A stretch of 64,000 nt of DNA from Paraconiothyrium sp. Pb-2020. Its lineage: Eukaryota > Ascomycota > Dothideomycetes > Pleosporales > Didymosphaeriaceae. The position numbers were made by a program, and so were the translations under genes. Under the pieces are notes generated by a model. The model saw only the letters and a program-made list of their open reading frames with translations. It was not told where the DNA came from and searched no databases. The stretch spans positions 310,001 through 374,000 of the forward strand of contig JAJUBI010000003.1 of assembly GCA_022419385.1 (NCBI GenBank), given 5' to 3'. Every line of letters starts with the position of its first letter. Position 1 is the first letter of the stretch. Below, piece by piece: positions 20,264 through 32,198 of this stretch.

Positions 20264-21116
20264 CGCCTTTGGAATAATTAACTTTTTTTTTACTTTGAGT
20301 GTGGTGTATGAGAGTGAGCAGAGGGCAGGCGCGGCCTGATTATACTGCCAGCGCACGGGCCGGACGGACAGGTAAGGAAGGAGCACCTTTCACTACTCAC
20401 CGTCCCTCAAAGGGCTTCCTCGACAATCTCTCTCAATTTTTCGTTGGAAGTGGCAAGAGGGTTACTAATTGCATACAAAAACCTATCGGAATCGTGGGAG
20501 TGACTGGTCAAACTATAAATGACTACACGTATCCGAACAATAGCTCGAGTCGTGAGGTGGTTTACTTGCTGAATCAAATCAGATTCCGTTTCATCTCATT
20601 ACCAGAGGACCTTGTTACGGTACGTAGTTGAACAGGAGAATGTCTATAATACCAATGTGTATCATTGCACATCATAAGACTCGGGAAGACTGTTGTGATA
20701 CACCAAGCAACAGCCACACCAGAAACAGTGTGTGGGAACGAGGGATGCACGGGGGCTCTGAAACGAACAGAAACTTTTCGGGAAATGAATTGTTATGAGA
20801 CGTTATCTTGACCAAAAATACATCAGTGACGGCACTTTACCCGTGGACTAATAATCGCAACCCCTTGCTGATCCTGCACCATTCATAAAACTGTCCCATA
20901 ATTGTGGCTGGCAAAACGCCGATGGGTATTGACTTTCATTGTCAAGTGCTGTACGTGCGAAATATGAACAGTGAACATGAACGGTGAGTGATGAGAGGAC
21001 AGGCGTGCCATATCATGTGATCCGCTCGCGCCTGCCTCATTGAAAGGATCTGAATTTCGCCCACGCTCCACGAACCAACCACCAGCACACGACGCGCCCA
21101 GAAAACGCGTACGGAA
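20264..21116. other. 5' flank of copy 1 plus intergenic
   Basis: 20264-20386 aligns in reverse complement with 52248-52384, so the duplicated unit includes about 120 bp upstream of the start codon. Homology appears to begin at an agtga sequence on both sides. The rest holds no gene I can support; the 100 bp before 21117 should be the promoter of the next gene. Confidence 0.6.
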
Positions 21117-22598
21117 ATGGCTGATTCTAGCGTTCCCGGGCTAATGTAAGTACATATGTCAAGCATACGCAGGCTACTACACATCTTGCGAACGCGCTGC
21201 TTTCACGTTGACGCGTGAGTGTCTCTGGTGGTGGCAGCCAGCGTCCTCAAAATCCAACCCGTTGTCGGCCGTGGAAGCCATTGTTGTGCACAGTATCGAA
21301 CGCTAACGTGTCGTAGGCCCTTACCGATACACAAAAAGAAGGCGGACAAGATGGAGAAGAAGGACAAGGACAAGAAGGACAAAGCAGGTCTTGACGCGGG
21401 GACTCAGACAGAGGGCGAGGTCGAGGTTAATGTCAACCTCAAGGTCGAAGAAGAGGGCGGAGTACCTATCGAGCGTGAGTACATCTAGTGTCCAGCCTAG
21501 CTCCAGTAGTGGAGGCACTGGCATCTCATGAGCCTCCACGCTTGTGTTCTAGTCCCGCTCTGGGGCAATTGGGTTCGTATTGGGCTAACAATCTTCATAG
21601 GGGAGCCATGGCCTGAGGTGCCCGCTCCTGAGGACGAGCCCGAGGTCACTGCCCAGCACTACGACTGGCAGAACCTCGAAAAGGTCTTTGGCAAGGAGAT
21701 GGCCCTAATCTTAGACATTGGTGGGGAAGGCGGGGCCGAATTCATCAAGGCCATTCTCGGTGTGACAATGTACGGAGAACAGGCCAAAAATTGGATGAGT
21801 TGGTCTGAGGCGTACATCGGTCAGGTCTTGGCCAGGGACACCAAACTGGAACACATGGTCGAGAGCGAGATGTCCCGTTTCGACGCCAAGGCCGAATTTC
21901 TGGACAAGCTTCTCCAGAAGCTCCGAGATGCTAGGGTCTTGAGCGCATCCAAGCTTGACAGCTTCCAGGCCGCGATCAAGGCGGACTTCGACACCAAGCA
22001 CGAGACTCGGTCGGCCGACATCAAATTTAGAGAGGCCAAATTAGAACAAAGGCGCTCGGACGTGAGCGCCTACAAGCACGAGGTCGACAAATGGGCCAAG
22101 CATCAGGACGACAATTGGCGTTACTTCATGCTCGACAGCAAATTTACGGGCATGCATGAGGCATACGTCACCCAGTGGACGCCTCAGGCCACCTTCAATG
22201 ACAATTTGGCCTTCATCCGGGACACAGAGGTCATTCTTAACTTTGGCCACCAATACTGGAAGGGCTATATGTTCGGGGTCTGGCTGCGGTCGACAAAGGC
22301 CACCATCACCCATGACAGTCGGTGGTACCTGATGGACACCAGGACATTTCGGCAGGAAGAGCACGGACTGAGGACACCAACAAACAGCCTTGCAAAAGGT
22401 TGGTTCCTGGGCATCAGGCATGGACTTGTCAAGGAGGAGGAAATGATGGTCTTGGAGTGGCTGGATAGAGAGGCCAAGGCGGGTCGCCTTATGAGTCTGA
22501 AGGATAAGCCGGGTCATTGCAAGCTTGAGCAGAGGGCGCCGGAGTGGCTCAAGGAGATGGATCAGATGCCTCATTGGCTTACCAAGTACCTTGACTAG
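21117..22598 (+). CDS. Lysine-rich coiled-coil protein of unknown function
   Basis: Three exons (21117-21145, 21317-21474, 21601-22598) join in frame to 394 residues. Exon 1 gives MADSSVPGLM; exon 2 opens with a highly basic run (KKADKMEKKDKDKKDK) and turns acidic. Exon 3 is helical with a long coiled-coil segment (MVESEMSRFDAKAEFLDKL and following, about residues 150-240), then a more globular Trp-rich C-terminal half (YWKGYMFGVWLRSTKA, MPHWLTKYLD). I recognise no domain, and there is no signal peptide or membrane helix. It lies about 850 bp from the RIP-damaged copy 1 but keeps a normal composition. Splicing supports a real gene; its function is unknown. Confidence 0.7.
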
Positions 22599-24040
22599 GT
22601 CTTTCCCACCACCTTGTTGGCGTGTGGGATGAGGTGTTCTACGTACGTGAGCATAACATCAGTTGCTATATTGGTAACTGATCTCACAGAGCCCCGTACC
22701 GATCGCTCTTTGTAGCGCTTCGGTATGGATTCCAGCGCATAAAACCAGCTCAGTTGCCAGGCATGACGGCTTGGGTATGGTGAACGTAGTTTGGTACAGG
22801 TCAAAAAGTTTATCTTCACTACAGCTACTTCGTGCCTACTGCATTGACATTCTGTTTGCCCCCACTGACCCCTATCTTGACAATTGCTCAAGCCATCTCA
22901 AAGACTTCATCGCGCATTCAATATGTGAAGTGACGTCGCCGCAAGCACACCAGCCTCCGAAAGTCTGATTCAGTTTGTGACGTGATAGATTATATCAGCC
23001 ATTACCGTCTCCATAGCTGTTGGCCGCAAGACTTGTGGCGAGCACTGGTAGTCTTTCTTAGTGACATCCATTTGATTCGCCATCTGCGACCGAATTCAGA
23101 GGTAAAACTTACAAACAACCATTTACCCTCTCCTCGAGTGGTATATCAAGCTCCCACGAGAGCCTGTTCAGCCAAACCTACGGCTATAGATAGTTGGTCT
23201 ATAGATGACTGTTCATGTTTATGACCGCACGGGAATAGTACCAAGGTACACTTCGGCTCCGCCGGATCCTCTCCAAAGTATGTACTAATGCCCAATCCCC
23301 TTATAGGGAAGGGAAAGCTCCTTACCTACCCTAGCCCTTACCCCCTATAGGTATGATGGCTCCAAGGAACAGGCTGAGGAATTAGCTCTGGTGTAGATCA
23401 CCCACAAGTGCCTTTTTTAAACTGTAGTAACATAGGTTCATGACTGAACACCGGAATTGCCTTGTCAGACCTAGTCGTCTTAGATCGCTCACTAAATAGG
23501 CTCCGATACCGCCTTTACGCGCCATTTTATCCGTCTTGTAATGAGTCTGTTTTCCGTAGTTCTTGCCCGTTTTCGGTTTCATTGTCACCGATTCAGTCCG
23601 CTCTGGTTACGAGTACGCTCAACTGCCTAGTATCGGTGCTTCCCACGAGTTTTGTGGCCACCTTCCATGGGAACAGAAAAGCAAAGTCTTTAGTGGAGGT
23701 AATATAGGACCAGGAATCTATTAAATAAAGTTAACTAGCTAATCATATACTAGTAGCAATTAAATTGACCAGACATGTAAATTCTCCTATTTGCTTCAAG
23801 GAATCTGCACTTTGCCTTTTTATTCTCATGGGAGGTGGCCGCGATTTTATCGAAACGATAATAACTAGGAATGCGTGATCTACCGAGTGTATAGTTGAAC
23901 CCTAGAGCGATATCACCTTGTCATCTAATTCCCAGGCATGATTTCTGAAAATTCGAGAATGTTGGTAGTTGTGTTGGCGGCCCCTTCGGAAACAGCATCT
24001 ATACAGTTCCAGGGCGCAGAATCCAAGTTGTAACACTGGG
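22599..24040. other. Gene-poor stretch with an AT-rich patch
   Basis: There is no supportable gene over 1.4 kb. Around 23295-23355 are partly repeated CCCTTATAGG / CCCCTATAGG motifs, and 23700-23780 is AT-rich. These may be traces of an old transposon, but I cannot name one. Confidence 0.4.
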
Positions 24041-24340
24041 TTACTTCATAGTCCAGTTGTCAACCGTGTCTTCGTTGGGAAGCCACTGCTCGGCCATCAT
24101 CTCGACGCGTGAGAATCGAGCTGCCGAAAGGGCACAAAACTTTCCATTCAGTCTCCATATTCGAAGGACTATACGATTCAAAGCACTGTGAGTAGGGAGG
24201 CATACCTGTGTAACGCATGGTGATCTGCATTCGAAAGGATACGTCAAGAGTGCAGCCAGTGTTAACAACATCTACAGCATCTCTCCAAGCGGCTGCAAGA
24301 CCGTGCTCTGCTACAAGTTGTCCAGCAGCTCTGGACGATG
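24041..24340 (-). repeat. Dispersed inverted repeat / possible gene fragment, copy A
   Basis: This segment aligns in reverse complement with 29600-29880, with about three quarters or more of positions matching by eye. Shared words include ttaacactggctgcactctt and gagcagtggcttcccaac. On the minus strand a 76-codon frame (24041-24271) ends in RVEMMAEQWLPNEDTVDN followed by WTMK. The second copy breaks this frame with stops. I recognise no family. Confidence 0.7.
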
Positions 24341-24691
24341 TACAGATGGACCAAGTATTGCACACAGGTAAGTGCACCAGTAAACCAGAGACTCATGTGG
24401 TTATGCGACGATAAATCTAGAGTCGAAGAGCCTCCCTAACGGAACGGTCACTTCAAGGCCTAACCTGGTGGTTGTTTCGCCTCAACCTGCGGTTTGTCAT
24501 ACGACAAAGGGGCGTCGCTTGGGCTGGACCAATGCACGGATTCAACACGGCGCTGCGTTGACTGGGTTACAAAGTGAAGGTACACCGCTTTGCCTGGAAA
24601 GAGCGACGGGCGCCCACGGCACGTCTCTCGCTCACCCACCCAACAGAAAAACACCCGCCCAGTCGAGCCAACTCCACAACGCCATCCAGTC

Positions 24692-25849
24692 ATGGCGCGT
24701 TGTCGCGGCTCTTCTCGAAGAGCACCCTCCCCGCGGTCCCCTGAGAAGCGAATCACACGATCTATGAATAGTATTGATAAATCCTACGAATACGACCCAG
24801 GCGGTGCGCCTAGCAAGAGGCATGCCGACGAGGACGCTGCACCTGGACAGAGTCGCGCGAGCAAAGTCCATACTATTTCGGTCTCGGCGACACACGGCTC
24901 GGTCACACCCAAGACTGCAGGAAACGAGGCAGACGTCGCAGATGCAGAGACAGACCAGAGCGGCGCGCCTGTTTCCAAAAACCGCAACGGGCAGACCATA
25001 TCCAACTACAGTCATAACGTCCGTCCGAAGACGTCAATACCCCTGGCCGGTACTGGGTACTCAATCACAAGACTTCAACGAACAATAAACGCTCCGCTGG
25101 TCGCGACAAGACAAGGTGTACTCACGCGCCGCACGCATATCAAACGCGATGATCCCAGGAATGATTACCTGGCCGGCGAACCGTCATGGAAAGACCTTCC
25201 TCCAGCTCCATTCGAGGCAAACGAGATGCGCCGCGCTGAGAAGTACAAGAGAGAGGTTTCGTGTTTCAACCAAGTACATGACCGTGTTCTGTCGCGTTCG
25301 ATGTCTCAGAACAAGAAGCCTATGAACAATTGGGAGAATTCAACGCTGGCACCCGTTCCGACACAGAAGAAAAACGGCCGAACCAGTAGCGACGCACGGA
25401 AAATGGCAGGGGCAGTCAAGTTCGCGCGCGACCAGCAGCCTTTGAAAGGAGAAGGTAGAGAACTATCTCTCTCGCCAGTCTTCCGTGTCGCAAAACCGAA
25501 ATCGAAGTATGAATTCGATCCTTTGGATCTTGATGAAAGCGCGGTTTGGCCTATTGGTGATTTTGTTCCCTCTCGAAACCGACCGCCTGCTGATTACTCC
25601 TTCCTAGACTTCCCTGAGCCCCGCGTAGGTAGTTCTCCCCTTTCTCATGTCCCTTTCCCTGAGCCTATATCGTTCCAAAGCAAATTGCAGACTGAGCGTA
25701 CTTCCACGCTGCCTGACCTGGAGGGCGAGAAGCCTCAGACCCTCCGTGAGCGTTATCTATCTCGCCGCAACCATTCCGCAAGCAACAAGGGGGTGGAATT
25801 GACTCAGGAGGAGATCGAACAGTTCGTGGATTTCGATGCGGAGCGTTAG
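24692..25849 (+). CDS. Predicted disordered protein of unknown function
   Basis: The frame is open from 24590; I prefer ATG 24692 (MARCRGSSRRAPSPRSPEK), giving 385 residues, because it has a better context (cagtcATGG) and starts where composition becomes protein-like. The protein is rich in Ser, Arg, Pro and charged residues. Short ordered-looking patches are YSITRLQRTINAPL, DPLDLDESAVWPIGDFVP and a terminal helix LTQEEIEQFVDF. A basic, RSP-rich N-terminus suggests a nuclear protein, but that is inference. No introns and no recognised domain. Confidence 0.6.
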   Translation: MARCRGSSRRAPSPRSPEKRITRSMNSIDKSYEYDPGGAPSKRHADEDAAPGQSRASKVHTISVSATHGSVTPKTAGNEADVADAETDQSGAPVSKNRNGQTISNYSHNVRPKTSIPLAGTGYSITRLQRTINAPLVATRQGVLTRRTHIKRDDPRNDYLAGEPSWKDLPPAPFEANEMRRAEKYKREVSCFNQVHDRVLSRSMSQNKKPMNNWENSTLAPVPTQKKNGRTSSDARKMAGAVKFARDQQPLKGEGRELSLSPVFRVAKPKSKYEFDPLDLDESAVWPIGDFVPSRNRPPADYSFLDFPEPRVGSSPLSHVPFPEPISFQSKLQTERTSTLPDLEGEKPQTLRERYLSRRNHSASNKGVELTQEEIEQFVDFDAER

Positions 25850-26694
25850 TGTACGGTTTGGTGTTCTTGATAGAATCTGGAGGAGGTCTTGGAAAGGTAA
25901 TTGGCAGCGATCGGCGTGTACGACAACCGGGTTGTAGGTAGATTACCCGTGCAACATACCGGCGCACCGTGTTGGATACGGTAGTCTTGAAGCTGGGGGC
26001 TGTTTTGCTATTTGTTGTCCATTGGTCAATCCATTCATCCGCATTTCCGGGGAAAGCTTGGTGCAGATCTTAGTGTGCTTGGTAGCGTCGTATCTTATCT
26101 GGCTTGGCTCCTTCCCGTTGCAGCATCCGTCCGCTTCCACAGCCTCCCTCCAAGACGGTCCGGTTCGCAACAATAACATGGCAAACGGCATCTTTGCTCG
26201 GCACGTCGGACCCTCCGAGATGCTCTATCCTCAGGTGCGCCTCGGGTTCACGCTGATGTCACTCAACATTTAGTACCCTCACTCGACTACTCTCTCCGAG
26301 GTTCCTGCACGTTCTCCGCATTCCAGGCACCAACAGTCCGTAATACATATATTACGACCGCATCCTACATGATAACGTGATTACGGAGCTCTTTGCCAAG
26401 ACTACACGCAACAAATCAGCATAGAACAATTTCTCACCGACAAGCATTCTCCAAGACCGCCGAGACCTGCAGTCGAGCGTTGTAAACTGTTGTCCACGAG
26501 GTACAGGACTCCCAACTACCTGGCTTAGGAAGGTAGGGTTGTGTTTCGATATCTCGGAACGTCGTGGCGTGCATGGCGAATGATGCTGTGGAAGGACCAT
26601 GCGATGGAGATGACCGGCACGGAGTAGGGTATAAGAACACGGTGCTGTTTGCAAGCCGGGGCACAGCCGCCGACTTTCTTTGCAATACCTCAAC
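25850..26694. other. Intergenic; no gene seen
   Basis: Short frames only. The 3' part should hold the promoter of the secreted protein gene. Confidence 0.5.
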
Positions 26695-28234
26695 ATGAAG
26701 TTCGCCACTGTCGCGGCAGCACTGTTGCCTCTAGTTTACGGCTTCTCCAAAGATGACTACGATTCTGGCCGCGTCATGGCTCAGATGATGGAAGCCAAAG
26801 AGGTCAGTATTAAAGAGTCTGATTCCAGGTATATACTCACGATTTCAGTCCGCCTGGGCCAAGCACAAGGCTGCGGGTGCATACGACAACAAGAAGTGGA
26901 ACGGCTTCGACAAGAAACGCCCAAACAAGGATGTCATCAAGTGCACCAACGGAAAGGCTGTGGCTGTGAAAGGCGACGCAGACCAGACCTATAAGTGCAA
27001 GGACATCGATCTCTACGACTTCAAGACGCATGAAGAGCTTGGCAGCGATGGCGGCGAGGGATCCGGCTCCTGGGGCTGGAACTACCGCGGCCGCGAGTTT
27101 ATTGCCATTGGGCAGACCGACGGAGCTGCATTCGCCGAAGTCACCAGCAAAGGAAAGCTCGTCTACCTTGGACGACTGCCAGCCCAAGCAAGCCCTGTCA
27201 TATGGCGAGAAATTAAAGTGAGCGGCGACTACCTCATCGTCGGCTCCGAGGGCGTGAATCACGGCGTCCAAATCTTCGACTTGAAGAAGTTGCTCAAGGT
27301 CGATCCCAAGAAGCCCAAGGTCTTTAGCACAGCGACTGACCTTACCGGGCTCTTTACCGACTATCTCGAGCTCGGCCGCTCGCATAACGTCGTTGTCAAC
27401 TTTGAGAACGGTAATGCCTTTGCTGTCGGAGCTCAGCCTCGCAACTCGACCTGCGCCGCAGGCCTGATCTTCATCGACATGAAGAACCCCTCCAAGCCCA
27501 CCTCTCCCGGATGCGCCTCCGCCGACGGCTACATACATGACGCGCAATGTGTCATCTACCGCGGCCCGCACAAGAAGTACTTCGGAAAGGAGATCTGCTA
27601 CGGCTACAACGAGGACACGCTCACGATCTACGACGTGACCAACAAGACGGGCACCAACGCCGGCAAAGTCATCTCGCGCACGCCGTACAAAGGCGCTAGC
27701 TACACACATCAAGGGTGGGTGCTTGATCTGCAATGGCAAACCCATCTCATCATGGACGACGAGCTCGACGAGGGCGAAATCGACCCCGACCGCACCCCCG
27801 CCGACTCCCCCGCCATCGACGGCTTTCCCGTAACCTACATCTGGGACATCACCCACCTCGAAGCGCCCAAGAACACAGGATATTACAAGTCCGCCACGCG
27901 CTCCGTGGACCACAACCAATTCGTGTATGACGGCCTCGCGTACCAATCTAACTATCAAGCCGGCCTACGCGTGCTCGACGTCTCCGGCATCCCGCAGGAC
28001 CCCACCGGTGGAAACGTAAAGGAGATTGCGTACTTTGATGTGTATCCTGGTGATGATGCGCTACCAGGGGGAGGAGAGGCGCTGTGGGATTTTGGCACGT
28101 GGAGCCATTTCACGTTTCCGAGCGGGTGGATTGTGGTGAATACCATTGATAGGGGGGCGTTTGTTGTTAAGCTGAGTAAGTTTAATGGGAGAGGGCATGG
28201 GAAGAGGTGGGTTAAGCCCAGGGCGGTTAGGTAG
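26695..28234 (+). CDS. Secreted LVIVD-repeat / choice-of-anchor-B type protein
   Basis: Two exons (26695-26802 and 26849-28234) give 497 residues. A signal peptide (MKFATVAAALLPLVYG) leads into a repeated beta-strand protein. Blades of the LVIVD/propeller type can be seen, such as EFIAIGQTDGAAFAEVTSKG, GVQIFDLKKLL, GLIFIDMKNPSKP, LTIYDVTNKTG and AYQSNYQAGLRVLDVS. The segments GYIHDAQCVIY and SVDHNQFVYDGLAY are characteristic of the choice-of-anchor-B family found in bacteria and fungi. It is probably extracellular or wall-bound; no enzymatic activity is established for the family. A 373-codon open frame on the opposite strand (26837-27958) is a composition shadow. Confidence 0.8.
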
Positions 28235-28662
28235 ATGATTAGATGAGGGGACGAATACATGACAGAGGATATGAGACTCATAACATTCTCGGTTGGTGTG
28301 CACTCTGTTCTGAAATGCTTCTCAGATACAATGGCCGCGTCCACTTTAACGACGTTGTTCAGAGGTGGGATAATGGCCGTTCGGGGGCGTGCAGGGAACA
28401 GGGTGGTCAATCATCTTGGAACAGTGTCAAATGAATGTGTAAGCTCTTTTGGTATGCAGAGATACTCTAAACGTGATTTGGATTTGCACTACATGCTTTC
28501 GCCTCCATGTGCCGTACAAGTCATCACCAAAAGGAAGGTCAACTTCCTAGAATCAGCAAACCGGATCTTTCAAATCTCGTCAGCGCTGTCCCGTCCATAT
28601 TCACGTACCCTAGAGTAGCTCCACTCTCTTGTAAAGCTCACTCAAAAGCCATGTCTCCAGAG
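28235..28662. other. Intergenic between convergent genes
   Basis: Holds the 3' flanks of the LVIVD-repeat gene (plus) and the F-box-like gene (minus). No gene seen. Confidence 0.5.
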
Positions 28663-29610
28663 CTATTCGAGAAAAAGGTCGATGCCCTTCTGGCGGAGAA
28701 CCTTCTGTACCTCTCCCACGTAAGCCATAATATGGTCATCAGGGCAACGAATCTTCAACCGGAACTGAGTGAGCGTCGTAGGCCAGCGACCCTTCAGGTC
28801 GTCGGGGATCGGGGAGACGAGCATTGGCATGGGCGGAGGCGGTCGTGGGCCAAAGAGGTCGGCTGCTGACCAGATTGGTGGCGGCGTTGGCATTGCTTTC
28901 TTGCGGTAGTACTGAAAGTGATACCTAGACTCCTCGCACCAACGGCAGTCCCGGATGTAACTTCCGCCCAGGTCAGCGGGTGTTCCGCAGTAGACGCCGA
29001 GAGAGCCGAACTGTCCAGGATACCCATAGTGGTGATCGCGGGTAATTTCTGCGTGGAGTGCCTTCAGGTAGGGCGGTGCCGTCTCTGCGAGCCAGAAGTC
29101 GAGGTGGGACAGGCAGCTGAACTTGAACGTCGTCGTATCGAAGGGAAGGAGGCGTGTCTCGATGTAGAGCTTGTGGCAAGTGAGAGTCATGGCGAGGGGC
29201 TGGCGATTCGGTTCCCACCGCGCCTTCTGATAAGAAGGACAAGCAAAGGCTTTTCCCTCGACGGTATTTCCGTTATGTGGGTACGACCATCGATTGTCCT
29301 CGACCACATAGTTGTAGATGTTGTTACGGACTTCGCCGGGGAGGCGGAGCAGGGCAGGACCCTTAGAGTCCTCATTGCGTCTACAATTGTCATACGTTAG
29401 CTGCTTTAATGGAATTGAGATAGACACATGTAGTCACCCTACTTACTTTCGAGCAGCAACAGCTTCGAATAAAAGCGCATTGTTCGAGCCCTCTTCGTAT
29501 CTATTATCATATATTAGTAGCTTTTCCCCGATTGTAAACTCGCAGGTAGTTACTTACTGTCGAGCAGCGAGAATGTTGTGCAATCGCGATAGGACGCCTA
29601 GATCGACCAT
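28663..29610 (-). CDS. F-box-like fungal protein (LPxEVRN motif family)
   Basis: Three exons (29558-29610, 29447-29500, 28663-29380) join in frame to 274 residues starting MVDLGVLSRLHNILAAR. The motif ALLRLPGEVRNNIYNYVV at about residues 45-62 is the F-box-like opening of a large expanded family in Pezizomycotina. It is followed by the family pattern LTCHKLYIETRLLPF and CLSHLDFWL. A Pro-rich patch and a helical end follow. Family members are usually annotated as F-box or F-box-like proteins without proven ubiquitin-ligase function. A decayed relative lies at 9755-9925. The start codon abuts a dispersed repeat (29600-29880). Confidence 0.75.
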
Positions 29611-29880
29611 GATGAGCTGCTAGACAACTTGCAGCAGAGCCTAGGTCTAAAGCTACCTTAGAGATACTGTCGGTTTTATTAACACTGGCTGCACTCTTGA
29701 CGTAATCTTGCGAAGAGACATCGCCCTGCGTTATACAGGCATGCCTCACTACTGACAATCGTACAGCCCTTGAACATGAAGGCTAAAGGAAAACTTTGTA
29801 CCCTTTCAGTAACTATGATATCACGCGTCGAGATGAAGGCGGAGCAGTGGCTTCCCAACGTAGACACCGTTGGGTAAGCG
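29600..29880 (+). repeat. Dispersed inverted repeat, copy B (decayed)
   Basis: Partner of 24041-24340 in opposite orientation. The frame that is open in copy A reads LTLAALLT then TAA here, and a second stop follows. It occupies the upstream region of the F-box-like gene and overlaps its start by a few bases. Confidence 0.7.
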
Positions 29881-30545
29881 GAATCCAGTAACCTGGGGTA
29901 ACTCAGTATATGATACGGCTTGAGATTTGCGCTCTGAAATTGTATGACCGCTGTTCACGAAGGAGCCGCTACCACAGCTCCAAACTATACTTGCGGACAC
30001 TACGAATCGTCAGAGGACATAGCTGGCAATCAGATGAACACATCGTTTTGGGATTCGGTAGAAGGCGTGTCTTTCCCCATGGGTAGTCGACATTCCTAGG
30101 CTCCCAGCGGAGTGACGGAGAATACATCGAACCCGAAAGTAAGCAAGAAATCCGAAAAGTAGATCCGACTACGAGCTCGCGTTGGGATATGCTGGAGAGA
30201 CGCATAGAGTGGATGGGAAGGAGGTTCCACACGCTGTCGAAATCGGCTAGCTCCTCTACGGTATCGCACGGACCTCGGAGTTTCTACTGCCCTTTCGGAT
30301 AGGACCAACACTCCGAACGACTTTCACATCGCCGCTGATCATGAAATAGATGTGCACACCACATATAAAGTCTGCAATATGTTGCGCCGTGCTGAATGCT
30401 ATACAACCAGTCTTTGGGCTAGCCTCGCGTCCCGTTTGAAGTCTGGATCGTGACTCAATACCATCGTTCTTCCGCATACGGCCAAAGGAACGAAACCTTT
30501 GATCCCCGATCATCGTATGAGTCTACATTGTATATGCAATTCGCC
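29881..30545. other. Intergenic; no gene seen
   Basis: Short frames without domains. The frame of the M20 peptidase is open back to ATG 30450, but the family's conserved N-terminus begins near 30546. Confidence 0.45.
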
Positions 30546-31804
30546 ATGTCCCTACGTAAAGAGATCATCTCAGAACTTGAGGCCAATCGAGAAAGCTATG
30601 TCGCCTTCCTCCAGCAATTGATCCGTGCGCCCTCCCCCAACCCATCAGGAGATACTACAGAAGCCGCAAGAGTCATCAAGGATTATTTGCTGGAGAATGG
30701 GATCAAACCAGAGCTCGTCGCGCCGTTATCCCATGCGCCAAACGTTGTGGCCGACTTTCAAGGCGGCAAAGGAGGGGGTCAGCGCGTGATACTCAACGGC
30801 CATATCGATACGTATCCAGTCGAGAAGCCCGATGCATGGGAGAAGGGGCCATACTCAGGCTACAACGATGGGAGTATGATTCATGGCCGGGGCGCGGTCG
30901 ATATGAAAGCTGGAACCGCGGCATCCGTCATCGCATATGCTATCCTGCACAAAAAGGCTGAGAGTCTGAACGGGAGTGTAGGTCTCATGGCTGTGTCAGA
31001 TGAAGAAAGTGGAGGGAAATGGGGTACTCGTATCTAATTGAGAACTATGGAAATCGCTGGTTAGGCAATGTGGTCTTAAACGGCGAGCCTGGTGGTCTTC
31101 AGTCTATCCGATTTGGCGAAAAGGGCACGTTACGAATAACATTCACGGTCGAAGCCCAAGGCTTAAACGGAGCATACACATTCCTTTCGCGTGGCGCGAA
31201 TATCATGGCTTCTAGGCTTATCAATAAGCTTCTACAATTGGAAGACATAGAATCTCATCTGCCAGAAGAGATTCGGAAGCATTTCAATTCCCGCGCTCGC
31301 AAGATAGCCGACAATATTATGGGCGAAGGTGCTTCGGAAGTGCTTCTCAAGCCGACCGTCAATATAGGAACCATCCATGGAGGCGTCAAGGTCAATACAA
31401 TCGCCGAAAGATGTGTATTCGAAGCTGATATTCGCTTGCCCATCGGCCTAGATGCCGCGACGATTCTCCGTCTCATTGACCAGTACCTGGTGGATTTCCC
31501 TCAAGCTTCATACAAGGTGCAGGAAGCAGCCAGCAACCCAGCAAACTTCTGCACCGCAGACCATCCTTTTGCCGAAACAATTGCGAAGTGTGCCGATGAA
31601 TTCACGAACTTTAAACCAGTCATGTTGGCTGGATTGGGAGGCACAGACTGCAAGTTCTACCGCTATCGAGGAATTCCGACGTTCGTGTATGGCCCATCAC
31701 CCAAAGGTATGGGTGGTAGCGACGAAGCGGTATCCATCGACGAGTTCATAGCGGTGGTGAAGACTCATACATTGGCTGCATGGGACTACCTCTACAAAGG
31801 GTGA
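30546..31804 (+). pseudogene. M20 family metallopeptidase (ArgE/DapE-like), frameshifted
   Basis: The 5' frame encodes MSLRKEIISELE, then metal-ligand motifs GHIDTYP, HGRGAVDMKAG and DEESGGKWGT, and runs into a stop at 31035. The next frame picks up without a gap at YLIENYGNRWLGN and continues to 31804 with EADIRLPIG and LGGTDCKFYRYRGIPTF. One base seems to be missing at about 31030 (cg|tatcta); no intron that short is possible. Two conserved histidines also seem altered. The dimer-domain segment reads LNGAYTFLSRGAN where relatives usually have His before Gly-Ala, and the last ligand region reads GMGGSDEAVS where ArgE/DapE enzymes have His. Family role: zinc-dependent removal of an acyl group from an amino acid or dipeptide. 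The break may be a real mutation or an assembly error. Confidence 0.75.
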
Positions 31805-32198
31805 AGATGCTTTAGCCAGGTCGCATTGCGACTCGCAAGCCCCAATGGCTGCCTGAAAATTTCTCAGTACTACGTAACGGGACTGGCCAGGGAAACGATG
31901 GTCTTGGTCGTGAGTAACGGGGATTTTCGAATCATCAAATAACAGAGCTTTCGAAGTTACGTGCAATGTCGCCTTGTGACTCATAGCCCTCGCCTCGCAT
32001 TGTGGAGTTGCGCAGATGCGATCCATTTAGTCTTAGCGGGGCGACCATGGCAGATCAGGCAACCATCGCCTCCAATACAAGTATTACGATCCCCGCCTCT
32101 TGTGCAATTGTGATTGCACCACTTGAAGTTCTTCAAGTTCCTTTTGAATAGCGATCATTCGCACTACATCCCAGGAGCTCACGACCTCCGCAACCACC
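31805..32198. other. Intergenic; no gene seen
   Basis: 3' flank of the M20 gene and promoter of the VIT-VWA gene. Confidence 0.5.

Noticed and set aside
19976..20281. Plus-strand frame of repeated Thr-Ser (TSTSTS)
   Set aside because: It is the antisense reading of the Gly-Arg repeat; the minus frame continues into conserved sequence shared with copy 2.
26837..27958. 373-codon open frame on the minus strand
   Set aside because: It lies exactly opposite the spliced secreted LVIVD-repeat gene, has no domain, and is explained by GC-rich third positions of that gene.
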